DNA of 34,284 bases from Ureibacillus chungkukjangi (GTDB lineage: Bacteria > Bacillota > Bacilli > Bacillales_A > Planococcaceae): assembly GCF_003217295.1 (NCBI RefSeq), contig NZ_QJTJ01000029.1, forward strand, positions 1-34,284, read 5' to 3'. A model generated the notes under the pieces. The model searched no databases and was not told the origin of the DNA. It saw only the letters and a program-made list of their open reading frames with translations. Positions 18,154-25,256 of this stretch are shown in pieces; the first letter of the stretch is position 1, and every line of letters starts with the position of its first letter. A program made the position numbers and the translations under genes.

Positions 18154-18516
18154 ATGATAGATCGTGTTATCGCAACAGATGGGGCACTTGAATTCTTAAA
18201 GCTGCTTAAAGAAAAACATGAATCTATTATGTTATATCAATCTGGAGGTTGCTGTGATGGCTCTGTACCAATGTGCTACAGAGAAGGAGACTTTCTGTTA
18301 TCAGATTCTGATGTCTATCTAGGTTCATTAAATGATGTACCCTTCTATATTCATAAAAGCCAATATGAATATTGGAAGCATACACAGCTGATAATTGATG
18401 CACTTGCTGGTGGCGGTGCGGAATTCTCGTTAGATAGTATAGAGGATAGACACTTCATTACACGCTCACGAGTTTTCACCGAGGAAGAATATTCAGAGGT
18501 AAAACAGCTATTCTAA
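18154..18516 (+). CDS. DUF779 protein linked to aldehyde dehydrogenase
   Basis: A 120-aa soluble protein with the DUF779 pattern: HESIMLYQSGGCCDGSVPMC near residues 22-41, then GDFLLSDSDVYLG, and a C-terminal EFSLDSIEDRHFITRSRVF. The cysteine cluster CCDGS...MC is conserved in the family and could bind metal or serve a redox role, but no function is established. It starts 19 nt after the dehydrogenase with GGGAG upstream and ends 7 nt before a strong terminator, so both are co-transcribed and it is likely an accessory of that enzyme. Confidence 0.85.
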   Translation: MIDRVIATDGALEFLKLLKEKHESIMLYQSGGCCDGSVPMCYREGDFLLSDSDVYLGSLNDVPFYIHKSQYEYWKHTQLIIDALAGGGAEFSLDSIEDRHFITRSRVFTEEEYSEVKQLF

Positions 18517-18522
18517 TTAAAT

Positions 18523-18572
18523 AATCGAGCAGTCTGATTGGATGGAAGTTCAATTGGACTGCTCGATTTTGT
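18523..18572 (+). terminator. Intrinsic terminator of the aldehyde dehydrogenase operon
   Basis: AATCGAGCAGTC (18523-18534) and GACTGCTCGATT (18557-18568) form a perfect 12-bp stem followed by TTGTTTG. Confidence 0.9.
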
Positions 18573-18673
18573 TTGTAGCGTTTTTTGAAGAATAACTTAT
18601 AATAAATAAGGGAAATCTCTCATTATTAGTTTGAGAGACTAGAAAATACAATATGGATGGAGGTCACCATAAA

Positions 18674-18904
18674 ATGTATAAAACTGTTGCTGAGACTGCA
18701 CAAGAAATATCTATGCCCGAGGAACAAGTACTTCGTTACATCTATGCTGGCCGCATTAAAGCAGTGCATGATGGAACTCAATACCTCGTAAACAGTGCTC
18801 AATTTGATCTGTATCATGAGCAGCTGGAACGCATCAAAGAGGAAATTGAAATTTGGCGAAATACACCGATTCCTGAAGATCCAGATATTAAGGATGAGGA
18901 CTAA
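18674..18904 (+). CDS. Excisionase-fold DNA-binding protein
   Basis: A 76-aa protein. The N-terminal half matches the excisionase/MerR-like winged helix pattern: TVAETAQEISMPEEQVLRYI, then YAGRIKAVHDGTQYLV. The rest is an acidic helix and tail ending DPDIKDED. The ATG at 18674 follows GGAGGT by nine bases; the ATG at 18653 is upstream of that site. No integrase or phage gene is adjacent, so it is more likely a small chromosomal regulator than a true excisionase. It shares a bidirectional terminator with the homoserine dehydrogenase gene. Confidence 0.75.
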   Translation: MYKTVAETAQEISMPEEQVLRYIYAGRIKAVHDGTQYLVNSAQFDLYHEQLERIKEEIEIWRNTPIPEDPDIKDED

Positions 18905-18928
18905 TCTATATCCTTCACTTATAAACGC

Positions 18929-18976
18929 AAAAAACATCTTGAAGCGCGAATTATTTTTCACGCCTCAAGATGTTTT
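18929..18976. terminator. Bidirectional terminator
   Basis: AAAACATCTTGAAGCG (18931-18946) and CGCCTCAAGATGTTTT (18961-18976) pair with few mismatches. The stem overlaps the stop codon of the homoserine dehydrogenase gene and serves both convergent genes. Confidence 0.85.
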
Positions 18977-19961
18977 AAATTGTTACGACAAAGCCCGCAC
19001 GTTTGCCGATAATTTCTGCATAGTCTTCCACCATGACACTTGCTGTTGGGTACATACCTGCTCCAGGTCCGACCAGTGTTAACGTTCCAATATAATTCGT
19101 TTCCATTGTAACTGCATTAAACACGTCATCGATTGGATATAGTGGATGCTCTTTATCTACCAGCATTGGCGCTACTTTTGCATATAGCGATCCATCTGGA
19201 TACTTTTCAACCTCTGCTACATGACGATACCGTAACCCTTTTTCTATGGAATCAGATACCTGTTCAGCAGAAATACTGTCGATCCCAATTACTTCTACAT
19301 CTGCCCAGTTTGGCTGATCTCCAAATGCTAATGAGGAAAGAATCATAAGCTTTTTGAATGCATCCTGCCCCGAAATATCATTATATGGATCAGCCTCTGC
19401 ATAACCCAGTACCTGTGCTTCCTTTAAGGCATCTTCAAACGACCAGCCTTCTGCACGCATTTTTGTCAAAATATAATTTGTTGTACCATTTAAAACCCCT
19501 TGAATTCTGGAAACATCATTTACTAATAGAATATTCTTCATGGTTTTAATAACTGGTACCCCACCTGCTGTTGTTGCTTCATATCCAACAAATACGCCAT
19601 TTTGTCTGGCTAATTCCTGTAATTCCAATCCCCTTTTAGCAAACATTACTTTGTTGGCAGTAACCACATGGCACTTATTTTCGACAGCCTTCTTTAAATA
19701 GCCAAATGCAGGCTCTTCGTTTACAATCGCTTCAAAAACGACCTGGATTCCTTTTACAGAAAGGCAATCATCTATACTGTCTGTTAGTAGATGTGCAGTT
19801 CCAGGTACGCGTTCCTTTGTTGTATCTCTAACTAGGATTTTTGCTACTTCTAATTCAAGCCCTAGTTTCGCACGCAGCTCTTCACGTTTTTCATTTAAAA
19901 TATGATATATTCCCTGACCTACTGTGCCAAAACCTAAGATGGCCGCCTTGATTGTTGCCAT
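18975..19961 (-). CDS. hom: Homoserine dehydrogenase, short form without ACT domain
   Basis: A 328-aa oxidoreductase making homoserine from aspartate semialdehyde, the branch point to threonine and methionine. It has the Rossmann loop GFGTVGQGI (near 11-19), the conserved HVVTANKVMFAKRG with its catalytic-region lysine, GGVPVIKTMKN, and GVLNGTTNYILTKM plus EAQVLGYAEADP in the catalytic domain. Bacillus homoserine dehydrogenase is about 430 aa because of a C-terminal ACT regulatory domain, which is absent here; the protein ends after GPGAGMYPTASVMVED. ATG 19961 is preferred, with GGAGG 11 bases upstream. No thrC, thrB or aspartate kinase gene is adjacent. A SAM riboswitch lies 1.3 kb upstream on the same strand, separated by another gene and a terminator. 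Confidence 0.88.
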   Translation of the reverse strand: MATIKAAILGFGTVGQGIYHILNEKREELRAKLGLELEVAKILVRDTTKERVPGTAHLLTDSIDDCLSVKGIQVVFEAIVNEEPAFGYLKKAVENKCHVVTANKVMFAKRGLELQELARQNGVFVGYEATTAGGVPVIKTMKNILLVNDVSRIQGVLNGTTNYILTKMRAEGWSFEDALKEAQVLGYAEADPYNDISGQDAFKKLMILSSLAFGDQPNWADVEVIGIDSISAEQVSDSIEKGLRYRHVAEVEKYPDGSLYAKVAPMLVDKEHPLYPIDDVFNAVTMETNYIGTLTLVGPGAGMYPTASVMVEDYAEIIGKRAGFVVTI

Positions 19962-20376
19962 TTCTATACTCGCCTCCATCTTTACTCTACATGCTACACC
20001 ATTATTTGGCGTCTACGAATCTAATCTATAAGGATAGGTGATGTACGATTCCTTACATTATCTTACGCCAAACCGATAAGTATATTTCAACACAAAAACA
20101 AACAATTCGAAAAATTTAACTTAAGTGAATTTTATCTTATATTTGGAAGGAACTCAAGAACATTCTTCCTAAGGAGGACAAATGTTTTTCTAAGAAGGTC
20201 AATAAGATTGATAAAGTATTTCTATTTTAATATGCCTATAATAAATTTCAATTAATTAGCTCGTACTGCTTTTTTTATAAATAAAAAGGCATCTCAGATT
20301 CGAGATACCTTTTTAATTTTAATTGATTCGAAATCCATTACTTGTCTTGGGAAAGTGAATTTTAAATGGGAGAATA
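19962..20376. other. Intergenic region upstream of hom
   Basis: 415 bp without a gene. It holds the terminator at 20284-20313 for the gene at 20377. A plus-strand AAGGAGG at about 20172 is followed by ATG TTT TTC TAA, too short to be a gene. No clear promoter for hom was found. Confidence 0.55.
20284..20313. terminator. Terminator downstream of the Panacea-like gene
   Basis: AAAAAGGCATCTC and GAGATACCTTTTT form a hairpin with A and T flanks. On the minus strand it separates the gene at 20377 from hom. Confidence 0.8.
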
Positions 20377-20766
20377 CTAGGATGCTTTCTTTAAAGAGAT
20401 TTTACAAATTTTATTAATTACACTGTTAACAATCAGTGCTTCTTTTGCTGTAAAAACGGGCACGCCATACGTACGCTGAACAAGCTGAAATTGTCCATAT
20501 TCTAGATGCCACTCTTTAGCAGGTAATGTTAAATGCTGATTACCAAACTCCTCGTATGCTTCGAAAATGTCTTTTACATAGTAATTACTTTCTGAAAAAG
20601 ATGCTGTTTCTTCTTTGAAAGCACTATGTCCAAAGGTCTTATACCAAAGCATATCAACCACAGCCAATAAACGCTGAAGAGAATGCGAGTTTATAAACGC
20701 ACCTTTTTCATTTAATTCATATATAAAATATGCTGCAATATTTTGCGCACTATAGATGTTTCCCAT
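20377..20766 (-). CDS. Panacea (SocA-like/DUF4065) domain protein
   Basis: A 129-aa protein whose pattern fits the Panacea/SocA-like fold: AQNIAAYFIYELNEKG (helix 1), SLQRLLAVVDMLWYKTFG in place of the usual LQKLLYFAQ motif, then HSAFKEETASF and VKDIFEAYEEFGNQHLTLP, matching the family's LF-x-E and VxxxYxxFxxYG elements. The GPV motif is not preserved, so the assignment is moderate. In other bacteria this domain acts as an antitoxin or chaperone adaptor next to a toxin; no partner is visible here. ATG 20766 has GGGAG nine bases upstream. It has its own promoter (20870-20898) about 100 nt upstream and its own terminator. Confidence 0.55.
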   Translation of the reverse strand: MGNIYSAQNIAAYFIYELNEKGAFINSHSLQRLLAVVDMLWYKTFGHSAFKEETASFSESNYYVKDIFEAYEEFGNQHLTLPAKEWHLEYGQFQLVQRTYGVPVFTAKEALIVNSVINKICKISLKKAS

Positions 20767-20869
20767 TTTACAACTCTCCCTTTCTAAGTAAACAAAAGTC
20801 AAACCTTGTTTAACTACGCATCCTGCAAGTGGTAGATTTTAATTCCGACAATTCTTCTCTATATTAACT

Positions 20870-20898
20870 AGTATACGAACTAAAACCTCTTAAGTCAA
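20870..20898 (-). promoter_or_regulatory. Sigma-A promoter of the Panacea-like gene
   Basis: On the minus strand TTGACT (20898-20893), 17 nt, TATACT (20875-20870). It gives a leader of about 100 nt and makes this gene independent of the riboswitch further upstream. Confidence 0.7.
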
Positions 20899-20940
20899 TA
20901 AAACAAATTAATTTACTTGGTTTTAATATTTTTTGCTGCC

Positions 20941-21203
20941 CAATGATTGGCACGCTTCCTAAATCGGCCGTGAAAACCATCCTTTTCACAAATGAGTTAA
21001 AGGTACTTTCATCTAACCAATTTAGTTATTTTCGCTAATGAATGCGATATTTTTCATAAACTTCACAAATGAGTGATTTTACCATAATTGCTGGTTGTCC
21101 ACGCAAATGAAGCGTATTTTGACAATGCAAATGGTAACGCAGGGATGAGCTGCTTTTTAGATCTTTGCTTTTAGTGAATTTACTTTGCTAGCCCAATGAA
21201 TGG
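20941..21203. repeat. Degenerate AATGA-cored dispersed repeats
   Basis: The core AATGA recurs at 20942, 20991, 21037, 21068, 21106 and 21195, often as CACAAATGAGT or CGCTAATGAATGCG, with irregular spacing (31 to 89 bp). Near-duplicate ends, TTGCTGCCCAATGATTGG and TTGCTAGCCCAATGAATGG, flank the stretch at about 20933 and 21187. No gene is seen. The opposite strand of the 52-bp array contains the similar core CACTAATGAAAGGTAGC, so the two may be related. Confidence 0.55.
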
Positions 21204-21280
21204 CCAAGTTATTACTTGTTTCCCCCTCCTTATTTAGAATCGATGGTTCGATCTTAACTTTGAGGAGGACTTTTTGGAAA

Positions 21281-21310
21281 AATAAAAAGCCCTCTTCTAA
21301 GAAGAGGGCT
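21281..21310 (-). terminator. Expression-platform terminator of the SAM riboswitch
   Basis: On the minus strand AGCCCTCTT (21310-21302) pairs with AAGAGGGCT (21296-21288), followed by TTTTTATT. Confidence 0.9.
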
Positions 21311-21329
21311 GCATAGCTGCAATTTTTCC

Positions 21330-21445
21330 TCCCCTTATCTCTCAGATCTAATCAAAAATCTGTAGGAATTAGCACCTTTGCGTAAAATACGCCGGTTGCT
21401 GGGCATCGTAGGGCCTAGTCCCTCCGCCTCTCTGGATAAAGGTAT
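21330..21445 (-). promoter_or_regulatory. SAM-I (S-box) riboswitch aptamer
   Basis: The minus strand carries the S-box core: CTTTATCCAGAGAGGCGGAG, then GGACTAGGCCCTACGATG, CCCAGCAACC, GGTGCTAATTCC and the closing TCTGAGAGATAAGG. P1 forms between CCTTTATC and GATAAGG. Every conserved block, including the kink-turn GA pairs and GCAACC, is present, so the aptamer looks functional. With promoter and terminator it is a complete transcriptional SAM switch. The next gene on this strand (20377-20766) starts about 510 nt beyond the terminator and has its own promoter. Confidence 0.93.
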
Positions 21446-21473
21446 TTGATTTTATGTTCCATCGTTAAAGCTA

Positions 21474-21502
21474 CTATAAAGTATAGTAATCTACTATGTC
21501 AA
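21474..21502 (-). promoter_or_regulatory. Sigma-A promoter of the SAM riboswitch
   Basis: On the minus strand a consensus TTGACA (21502-21497), 17 nt, then TTATAG (21479-21474). Transcription would start near 21467, just before the aptamer. Confidence 0.75.
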
Positions 21503-21595
21503 GTGTACTTTTTAATTTTTCTAATTTTTTTGATACTTCCTTTATAATCTTAGAGTATATTGTTATAAAGGGGATTACTGGAAGGGGTTTTTATT

Positions 21596-22225
21596 TTGCT
21601 TTATGCTAATATTATTGTTTTGTTGGCAGGTTATCTTCTGGGCTGTGTTCATGGCTCTAATATTGCTAAATTATTATCTGGCGTTAACTTAAAAGAAGTT
21701 GGACATGGAAATGCAGGCGCTTCTAACGCTACCCTATCCTTGGGCTGGAAATACGGTATTCTAGTTGCTTTAATTGACATTGGAAAAGCGATTGCGGCGA
21801 TTGTATTAGTCCGCCTTTACTTAAATAACATGGAGACGTTCATTACTGAACAAGCTTCTATATTACTCTACCTAACTGGAGCGGCAGTCATTCTGGGGCA
21901 TAACTTCCCTATTCACATGAACTTTCGTGGTGGAAAAGGGACTGCATCTTTGATTGGTATTTTTATCGCCCTAGACTGGAAATTGGGGTTAATTGGGGTA
22001 CTCGCTTTTGTAGCCGCTTCACTTATAACAAATTATATACTAATTGGTGTTTTTGTTTTATATATAATATTCGCTGTAACTGCGCTTTTAATGGAGCCAA
22101 CCATTTGGCCGTTTATAATCTCATTGACTTTAATTTTAATTGCGCTCTTTCTTCATATCGAGAACATTAAGCGTATGCGCCACGGTAAGGAACCAAAAGT
22201 TACTGCGGCTTTTAAAAAGAAGTAA
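21596..22225 (+). CDS. PlsY-family acyl-phosphate:glycerol-3-phosphate acyltransferase (paralogue-like)
   Basis: A 209-aa polytopic membrane protein of the PlsY family, which transfers acyl groups from acyl phosphate to glycerol-3-phosphate at the start of phospholipid synthesis. Motif 1 appears as GHGNAGASN (about 37-45; usual form GSGNxGxTN) and motif 2 as LGHNFPIHMNFRGGKGTAS (about 101-119). The C-terminal motif 3 region is diverged (HIENIKRMRHGKEPKV is present). The start is TTG 21596, eight bases after GGAAGGGG. The altered first motif suggests a second copy rather than the essential housekeeping PlsY. It has its own terminator. Confidence 0.8.
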   Translation: MLYANIIVLLAGYLLGCVHGSNIAKLLSGVNLKEVGHGNAGASNATLSLGWKYGILVALIDIGKAIAAIVLVRLYLNNMETFITEQASILLYLTGAAVILGHNFPIHMNFRGGKGTASLIGIFIALDWKLGLIGVLAFVAASLITNYILIGVFVLYIIFAVTALLMEPTIWPFIISLTLILIALFLHIENIKRMRHGKEPKVTAAFKKK

Positions 22226-22290
22226 TCAGCGGTAACGTTTCTATTGAATGTAGCTCCCCTTTTGTGTGACTGCCGTTAAGGCTTTCTTCA

Positions 22291-22338
22291 CAAAAAAAAT
22301 ACAATCTCTCATGTATCAAACGAGAGATTGTATTTTTG
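22291..22338. terminator. Bidirectional-looking terminator after the PlsY-like gene
   Basis: TACAATCTCTC (22300-22310) and GAGAGATTGTA (22322-22332) form a perfect 11-bp stem with A-run upstream and TTTTTG downstream. Confidence 0.88.
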
Positions 22339-22427
22339 TAAAAATTTTTAAAATATACTAAGATTGCCTTATAGGGTACTTTTGCTCTGTAAGACTTAAA
22401 ACATGCAATTTTTGGGGAGGAAATGAA

Positions 22428-23162
22428 ATGTCAACAAAAGGATTATTACGTAGTCATTCATCTGTAAGAAAGTATACAGGTGAAGCTATTTCAAAAGAGA
22501 CAGTTGTAGATTTAATCAAATCTGCGCAAATGGCAGCTAGCTCACACTTTGTACAAGCATATAGCGTTGTTTGGGTTACAGATGAAGAAAAGAAACAAAA
22601 ACTAGGTGAGCTTTCAAAAAACGATTTCCAATTCCAAACAGCTGGTGCTGCTTTTCTATTCTGTGTAGACTTTAAACGTCTTCAGGTTGCGGGACAAAAA
22701 CACGGTGTCGACATTGTTGCTGATAGTGCCGAGAACGTGCTAGTGGGAATTGCAGACGTTGGCATTTTTGCTCAAAACTTTGTAATCGCTGCCGAAGATG
22801 CAGGCTATGGTATTTGTTATATTGGCGGTGCTCGAAACAATCCACAGGAAATTAGCGAGCTATTTAACCTACCTGACTATGTGTTCCCTCTCTTTGCGAT
22901 GACAATCGGGACACCAACAAAACGAAATGAAACGAAACCACGTCTTCCAGTAGAGGCTATTCTACACGAAAATGGGTATGACGTTGAAAAATACGATACG
23001 TTACTTGATCAATACGATACAACAATGGAAGAGTACTACGCTAGCCGTAGCTCAAATCAAAAAATAGCTAACTGGACGAAACAAATGGCCGACTTCCTTG
23101 TTGAACAAAGAAGACCACATATTAAAGAATTCCTAGCTACTAAAGGCTTCAACTGGAAATAA
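22428..23162 (+). CDS. NADPH-dependent FMN nitro/flavin reductase (NfsA/NfrA family)
   Basis: A 244-aa protein of the oxygen-insensitive nitroreductase family, close in pattern to Bacillus NfrA1. FMN-binding elements are HSSVRKYTGE (residues 10-19), SSHFVQAYS near 38, and the GYGICYIGGARN segment near 126. The C-terminus has KPRLPVEAILHENGY, the typical NADPH-dependent subgroup end. It reduces flavins, nitroaromatics or quinones with NADPH. ATG follows GGGGAGG. The gene ends in a strong terminator and is monocistronic. Confidence 0.9.
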   Translation: MSTKGLLRSHSSVRKYTGEAISKETVVDLIKSAQMAASSHFVQAYSVVWVTDEEKKQKLGELSKNDFQFQTAGAAFLFCVDFKRLQVAGQKHGVDIVADSAENVLVGIADVGIFAQNFVIAAEDAGYGICYIGGARNNPQEISELFNLPDYVFPLFAMTIGTPTKRNETKPRLPVEAILHENGYDVEKYDTLLDQYDTTMEEYYASRSSNQKIANWTKQMADFLVEQRRPHIKEFLATKGFNWK

Positions 23163-23174
23163 AATAAAGAGGGT

Positions 23175-23219
23175 GACACCAAAGGCAATTTAACCAATTG
23201 CCTTGGTGTCGCTTTTTTA
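23175..23219 (+). terminator. Intrinsic terminator of the nitroreductase gene
   Basis: GACACCAAAGGCAA and TTGCCTTGGTGTC form a long stem with a single bulge, followed by GCTTTTTTAT. Confidence 0.93.
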
Positions 23220-23256
23220 TTTAGTACATGGGAAGATTTTGTGTAGAGTGGAGCAG

Positions 23257-23361
23257 AATCTAGCGACTTTTTGCCATAATCTAGCCAGTTCGAGAAATAT
23301 TCTAGCCACTTTTCTTAATAATCTAGCCACTCTCTCCATTAATCTAACAACTTCAAAATTT
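23257..23361. repeat. 21-bp tandem repeat, 5 units
   Basis: The core AATCTAGCCACTTTT recurs with its TCTAG (TCTAA in the last copy) at 23259, 23280, 23301, 23322 and 23343, exactly 21 bp apart, with the last copy diverged. The array sits between two terminators at the 3' ends of convergent genes, and no gene is seen in it. Confidence 0.9.
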
Positions 23362-23392
23362 CCGCCTAAACCTCACACAACTTGCACATAAA

Positions 23393-23418
23393 AGCCCAAA
23401 CCAGGTGAGGTTTGGGCT
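23393..23418 (-). terminator. Intrinsic terminator of the gene at 23429
   Basis: On the minus strand AGCCCAAACC pairs with GGTTTGGGCT around a 6-nt loop, followed by TTTTATG, 11 nt after the stop. Confidence 0.88.
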
Positions 23419-23428
23419 ACTATCTAAT

Positions 23429-25114
23429 TTACTGTGTGACAATATCTTCAATCATAATTTCTTTAACAGGAAGGAATTGCTCTTTCGTCGCATAATACGT
23501 AATTACGACATGGTCACCTTCTTGTAGATAGATTGCTAATGGTGCATTCTGTGAGCTAATTGTAAAGTTTTGCCCCGTGTTTAGCAGGAACGACACGACT
23601 GTGTAATCACCGACACGTTCCTTATAGACACGAAGTACATCGCCAGAAATGGTAGCTTCCTCAGAATTCGAAGTACCATCCACTGTTCCACCACCACGAC
23701 TTAGGGCAGTTCGATATTGCTTCAACGCATCGTTTGGTGTTGTACCAAATGCTGAGATTTCAGGATTTGCAGCCGAAACAATAAAGTAGTTTTGCAGGAA
23801 TCCATTCGAATCCAGAACCGGTGCTAGCCAGCTTGCTTCTCCGTAGAAGTTATAAAGAATTGGCATTTCACCTTCCCACTCTTTTTCGATGAATTTCTTT
23901 TCAATGATATCTAATGCCCCTCTTGAATCCATGTATGATTCTTCAAGGTTACCTGTATAGTATGTGGATTCCCCTGAGCGAGCATCTGTTAAAGCATACC
24001 CTAGCATCGAGTCCACTCCCTCTTTCGGACTTGTAAAGTCTGTGAAGTAATACATTTCGCCATTCTCATTAAAGATTGGACTTACATTTGCTTCAGTTCC
24101 TTCATCTGAAGGCAGCTTCACATCTTTTTTACCGAATACACTATTCCAAAAACCGTGTATATAGTTTCCGAAATAGCTGTTTTGAAGACTTACCGCTTCT
24201 GGAGATACCGCGCCATCTATAAATTCAGGTACCTCATCTAAAGCTAGTACTTGAGATTCTCCAGTTGCTGCATCCACCATCACAATCCCTTTTACATCGA
24301 AACCATTACGAGCAGAGATAAATTCTCCATAAGAACGAATATAAAATGGTTTCCCTTCATCATCCACCTCAAGCTGCGGATCTCCATAGAAAATTAAGGT
24401 TGGATTTGCTAAGCGTATATGACGTTCAAGATTTTTGTTTAAATAGGCAGAGGGTACATAAGTCATCTCTGATTTTACAAATTTAGGATTATCTGTTGAA
24501 TCTGTTGCGCTCATCGTGAAATAACCCGGAGTTGTTTTTCCGTTAAACCATTTGAAAAGCCCTGAAAACTCAACTGGTGCAATATAAACATATTCCCCAT
24601 CCACTTTTTGAATTTGTAAATTTCCAAGCTCATAGTAGCTTGTATTTGGTACTTGCCCAAAGGCTTTTTTCATCTTATTTTGTGCAAAGCGAGGAGGGAC
24701 ACTTGCTGGTGTTTTTGTTTCATCGAAAGGTTCAATTTCAACCTGTTCTTCCTTTTGAGCAGATTCATACTTTTTATCTGCATTAAAGAAAGGTGCACTA
24801 AACATATAGCCAAGCAGAATTATGCTTGCTAAAAACAAAAATCCTTTAAGAGTTTGTTCTACTCCCTTAGAAGCCAGTGCCCCTATTAAAGTAATAACTG
24901 GTAATACGTATGCGAAAACTGTCCAATGCAGATCGATTTTTGTAATATAAATGATTGTAAAACCAATGACAAAGCTTGCGATTAGGACAAAGATAAACGA
25001 ATTTAAAAGCTGCTTATTTGTTATTTCTCCTTTTTGTACCTTCTTTGTAAGTGGGACAATCAGAATTGTAGTAATGACCGAAGCAATTAACGCCATTATT
25101 AATGTTTGAGTCAA
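23429..25114 (-). CDS. Large membrane-anchored protein of unknown function
   Basis: I do not recognise the family. The 561-aa product has four hydrophobic segments within the first 115 residues, then a large hydrophilic domain of about 440 residues, probably extracytoplasmic, that is rich in Tyr/Phe and acidic residues and ends in a small beta-rich section (SGDVLRVYKERVGDYTVVSF onwards). No catalytic motif is evident. Repeated phrases such as GEASWLAPVLDSNGFLQNYF and MVDAATGESQVLALDEVPEF recall PepSY/YpeB-like folds, but I cannot support that. A TTG start at 25114 is suggested, because the ATG at 25123 directly abuts AAAGG. It is monocistronic with its own terminator and is divergent from the lysoplasmalogenase-like gene. 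Confidence 0.7.
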   Translation of the reverse strand: MTQTLIMALIASVITTILIVPLTKKVQKGEITNKQLLNSFIFVLIASFVIGFTIIYITKIDLHWTVFAYVLPVITLIGALASKGVEQTLKGFLFLASIILLGYMFSAPFFNADKKYESAQKEEQVEIEPFDETKTPASVPPRFAQNKMKKAFGQVPNTSYYELGNLQIQKVDGEYVYIAPVEFSGLFKWFNGKTTPGYFTMSATDSTDNPKFVKSEMTYVPSAYLNKNLERHIRLANPTLIFYGDPQLEVDDEGKPFYIRSYGEFISARNGFDVKGIVMVDAATGESQVLALDEVPEFIDGAVSPEAVSLQNSYFGNYIHGFWNSVFGKKDVKLPSDEGTEANVSPIFNENGEMYYFTDFTSPKEGVDSMLGYALTDARSGESTYYTGNLEESYMDSRGALDIIEKKFIEKEWEGEMPILYNFYGEASWLAPVLDSNGFLQNYFIVSAANPEISAFGTTPNDALKQYRTALSRGGGTVDGTSNSEEATISGDVLRVYKERVGDYTVVSFLLNTGQNFTISSQNAPLAIYLQEGDHVVITYYATKEQFLPVKEIMIEDIVTQ

Positions 25115-25256
25115 TTGAACCATCCTTTCTCTTATATTTGTTCTACGGAATAGCTAACCATATAGTTTCATAAATATAATAAATACCAGTTTTTTCTGAA
25201 AAATAAATAGACAATATCACTCTTAGTTGTTAAATTCTATAAAAGGAGTGATGAAT

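Noticed and set aside
18674..18904. Phage or integrative-element excisionase
   Set aside because: The fold matches, but no integrase, att-like repeat or phage gene is nearby.
20160..20200. Strong AAGGAGG followed by ATG on the plus strand
   Set aside because: The frame is only three codons (ATG TTT TTC) before TAA.
21180..21235. Leader-peptide gene behind the SAM riboswitch
   Set aside because: Only a 16-codon TTG frame follows the ribosome binding site, at non-ideal spacing, and it looks like repeat sequence.
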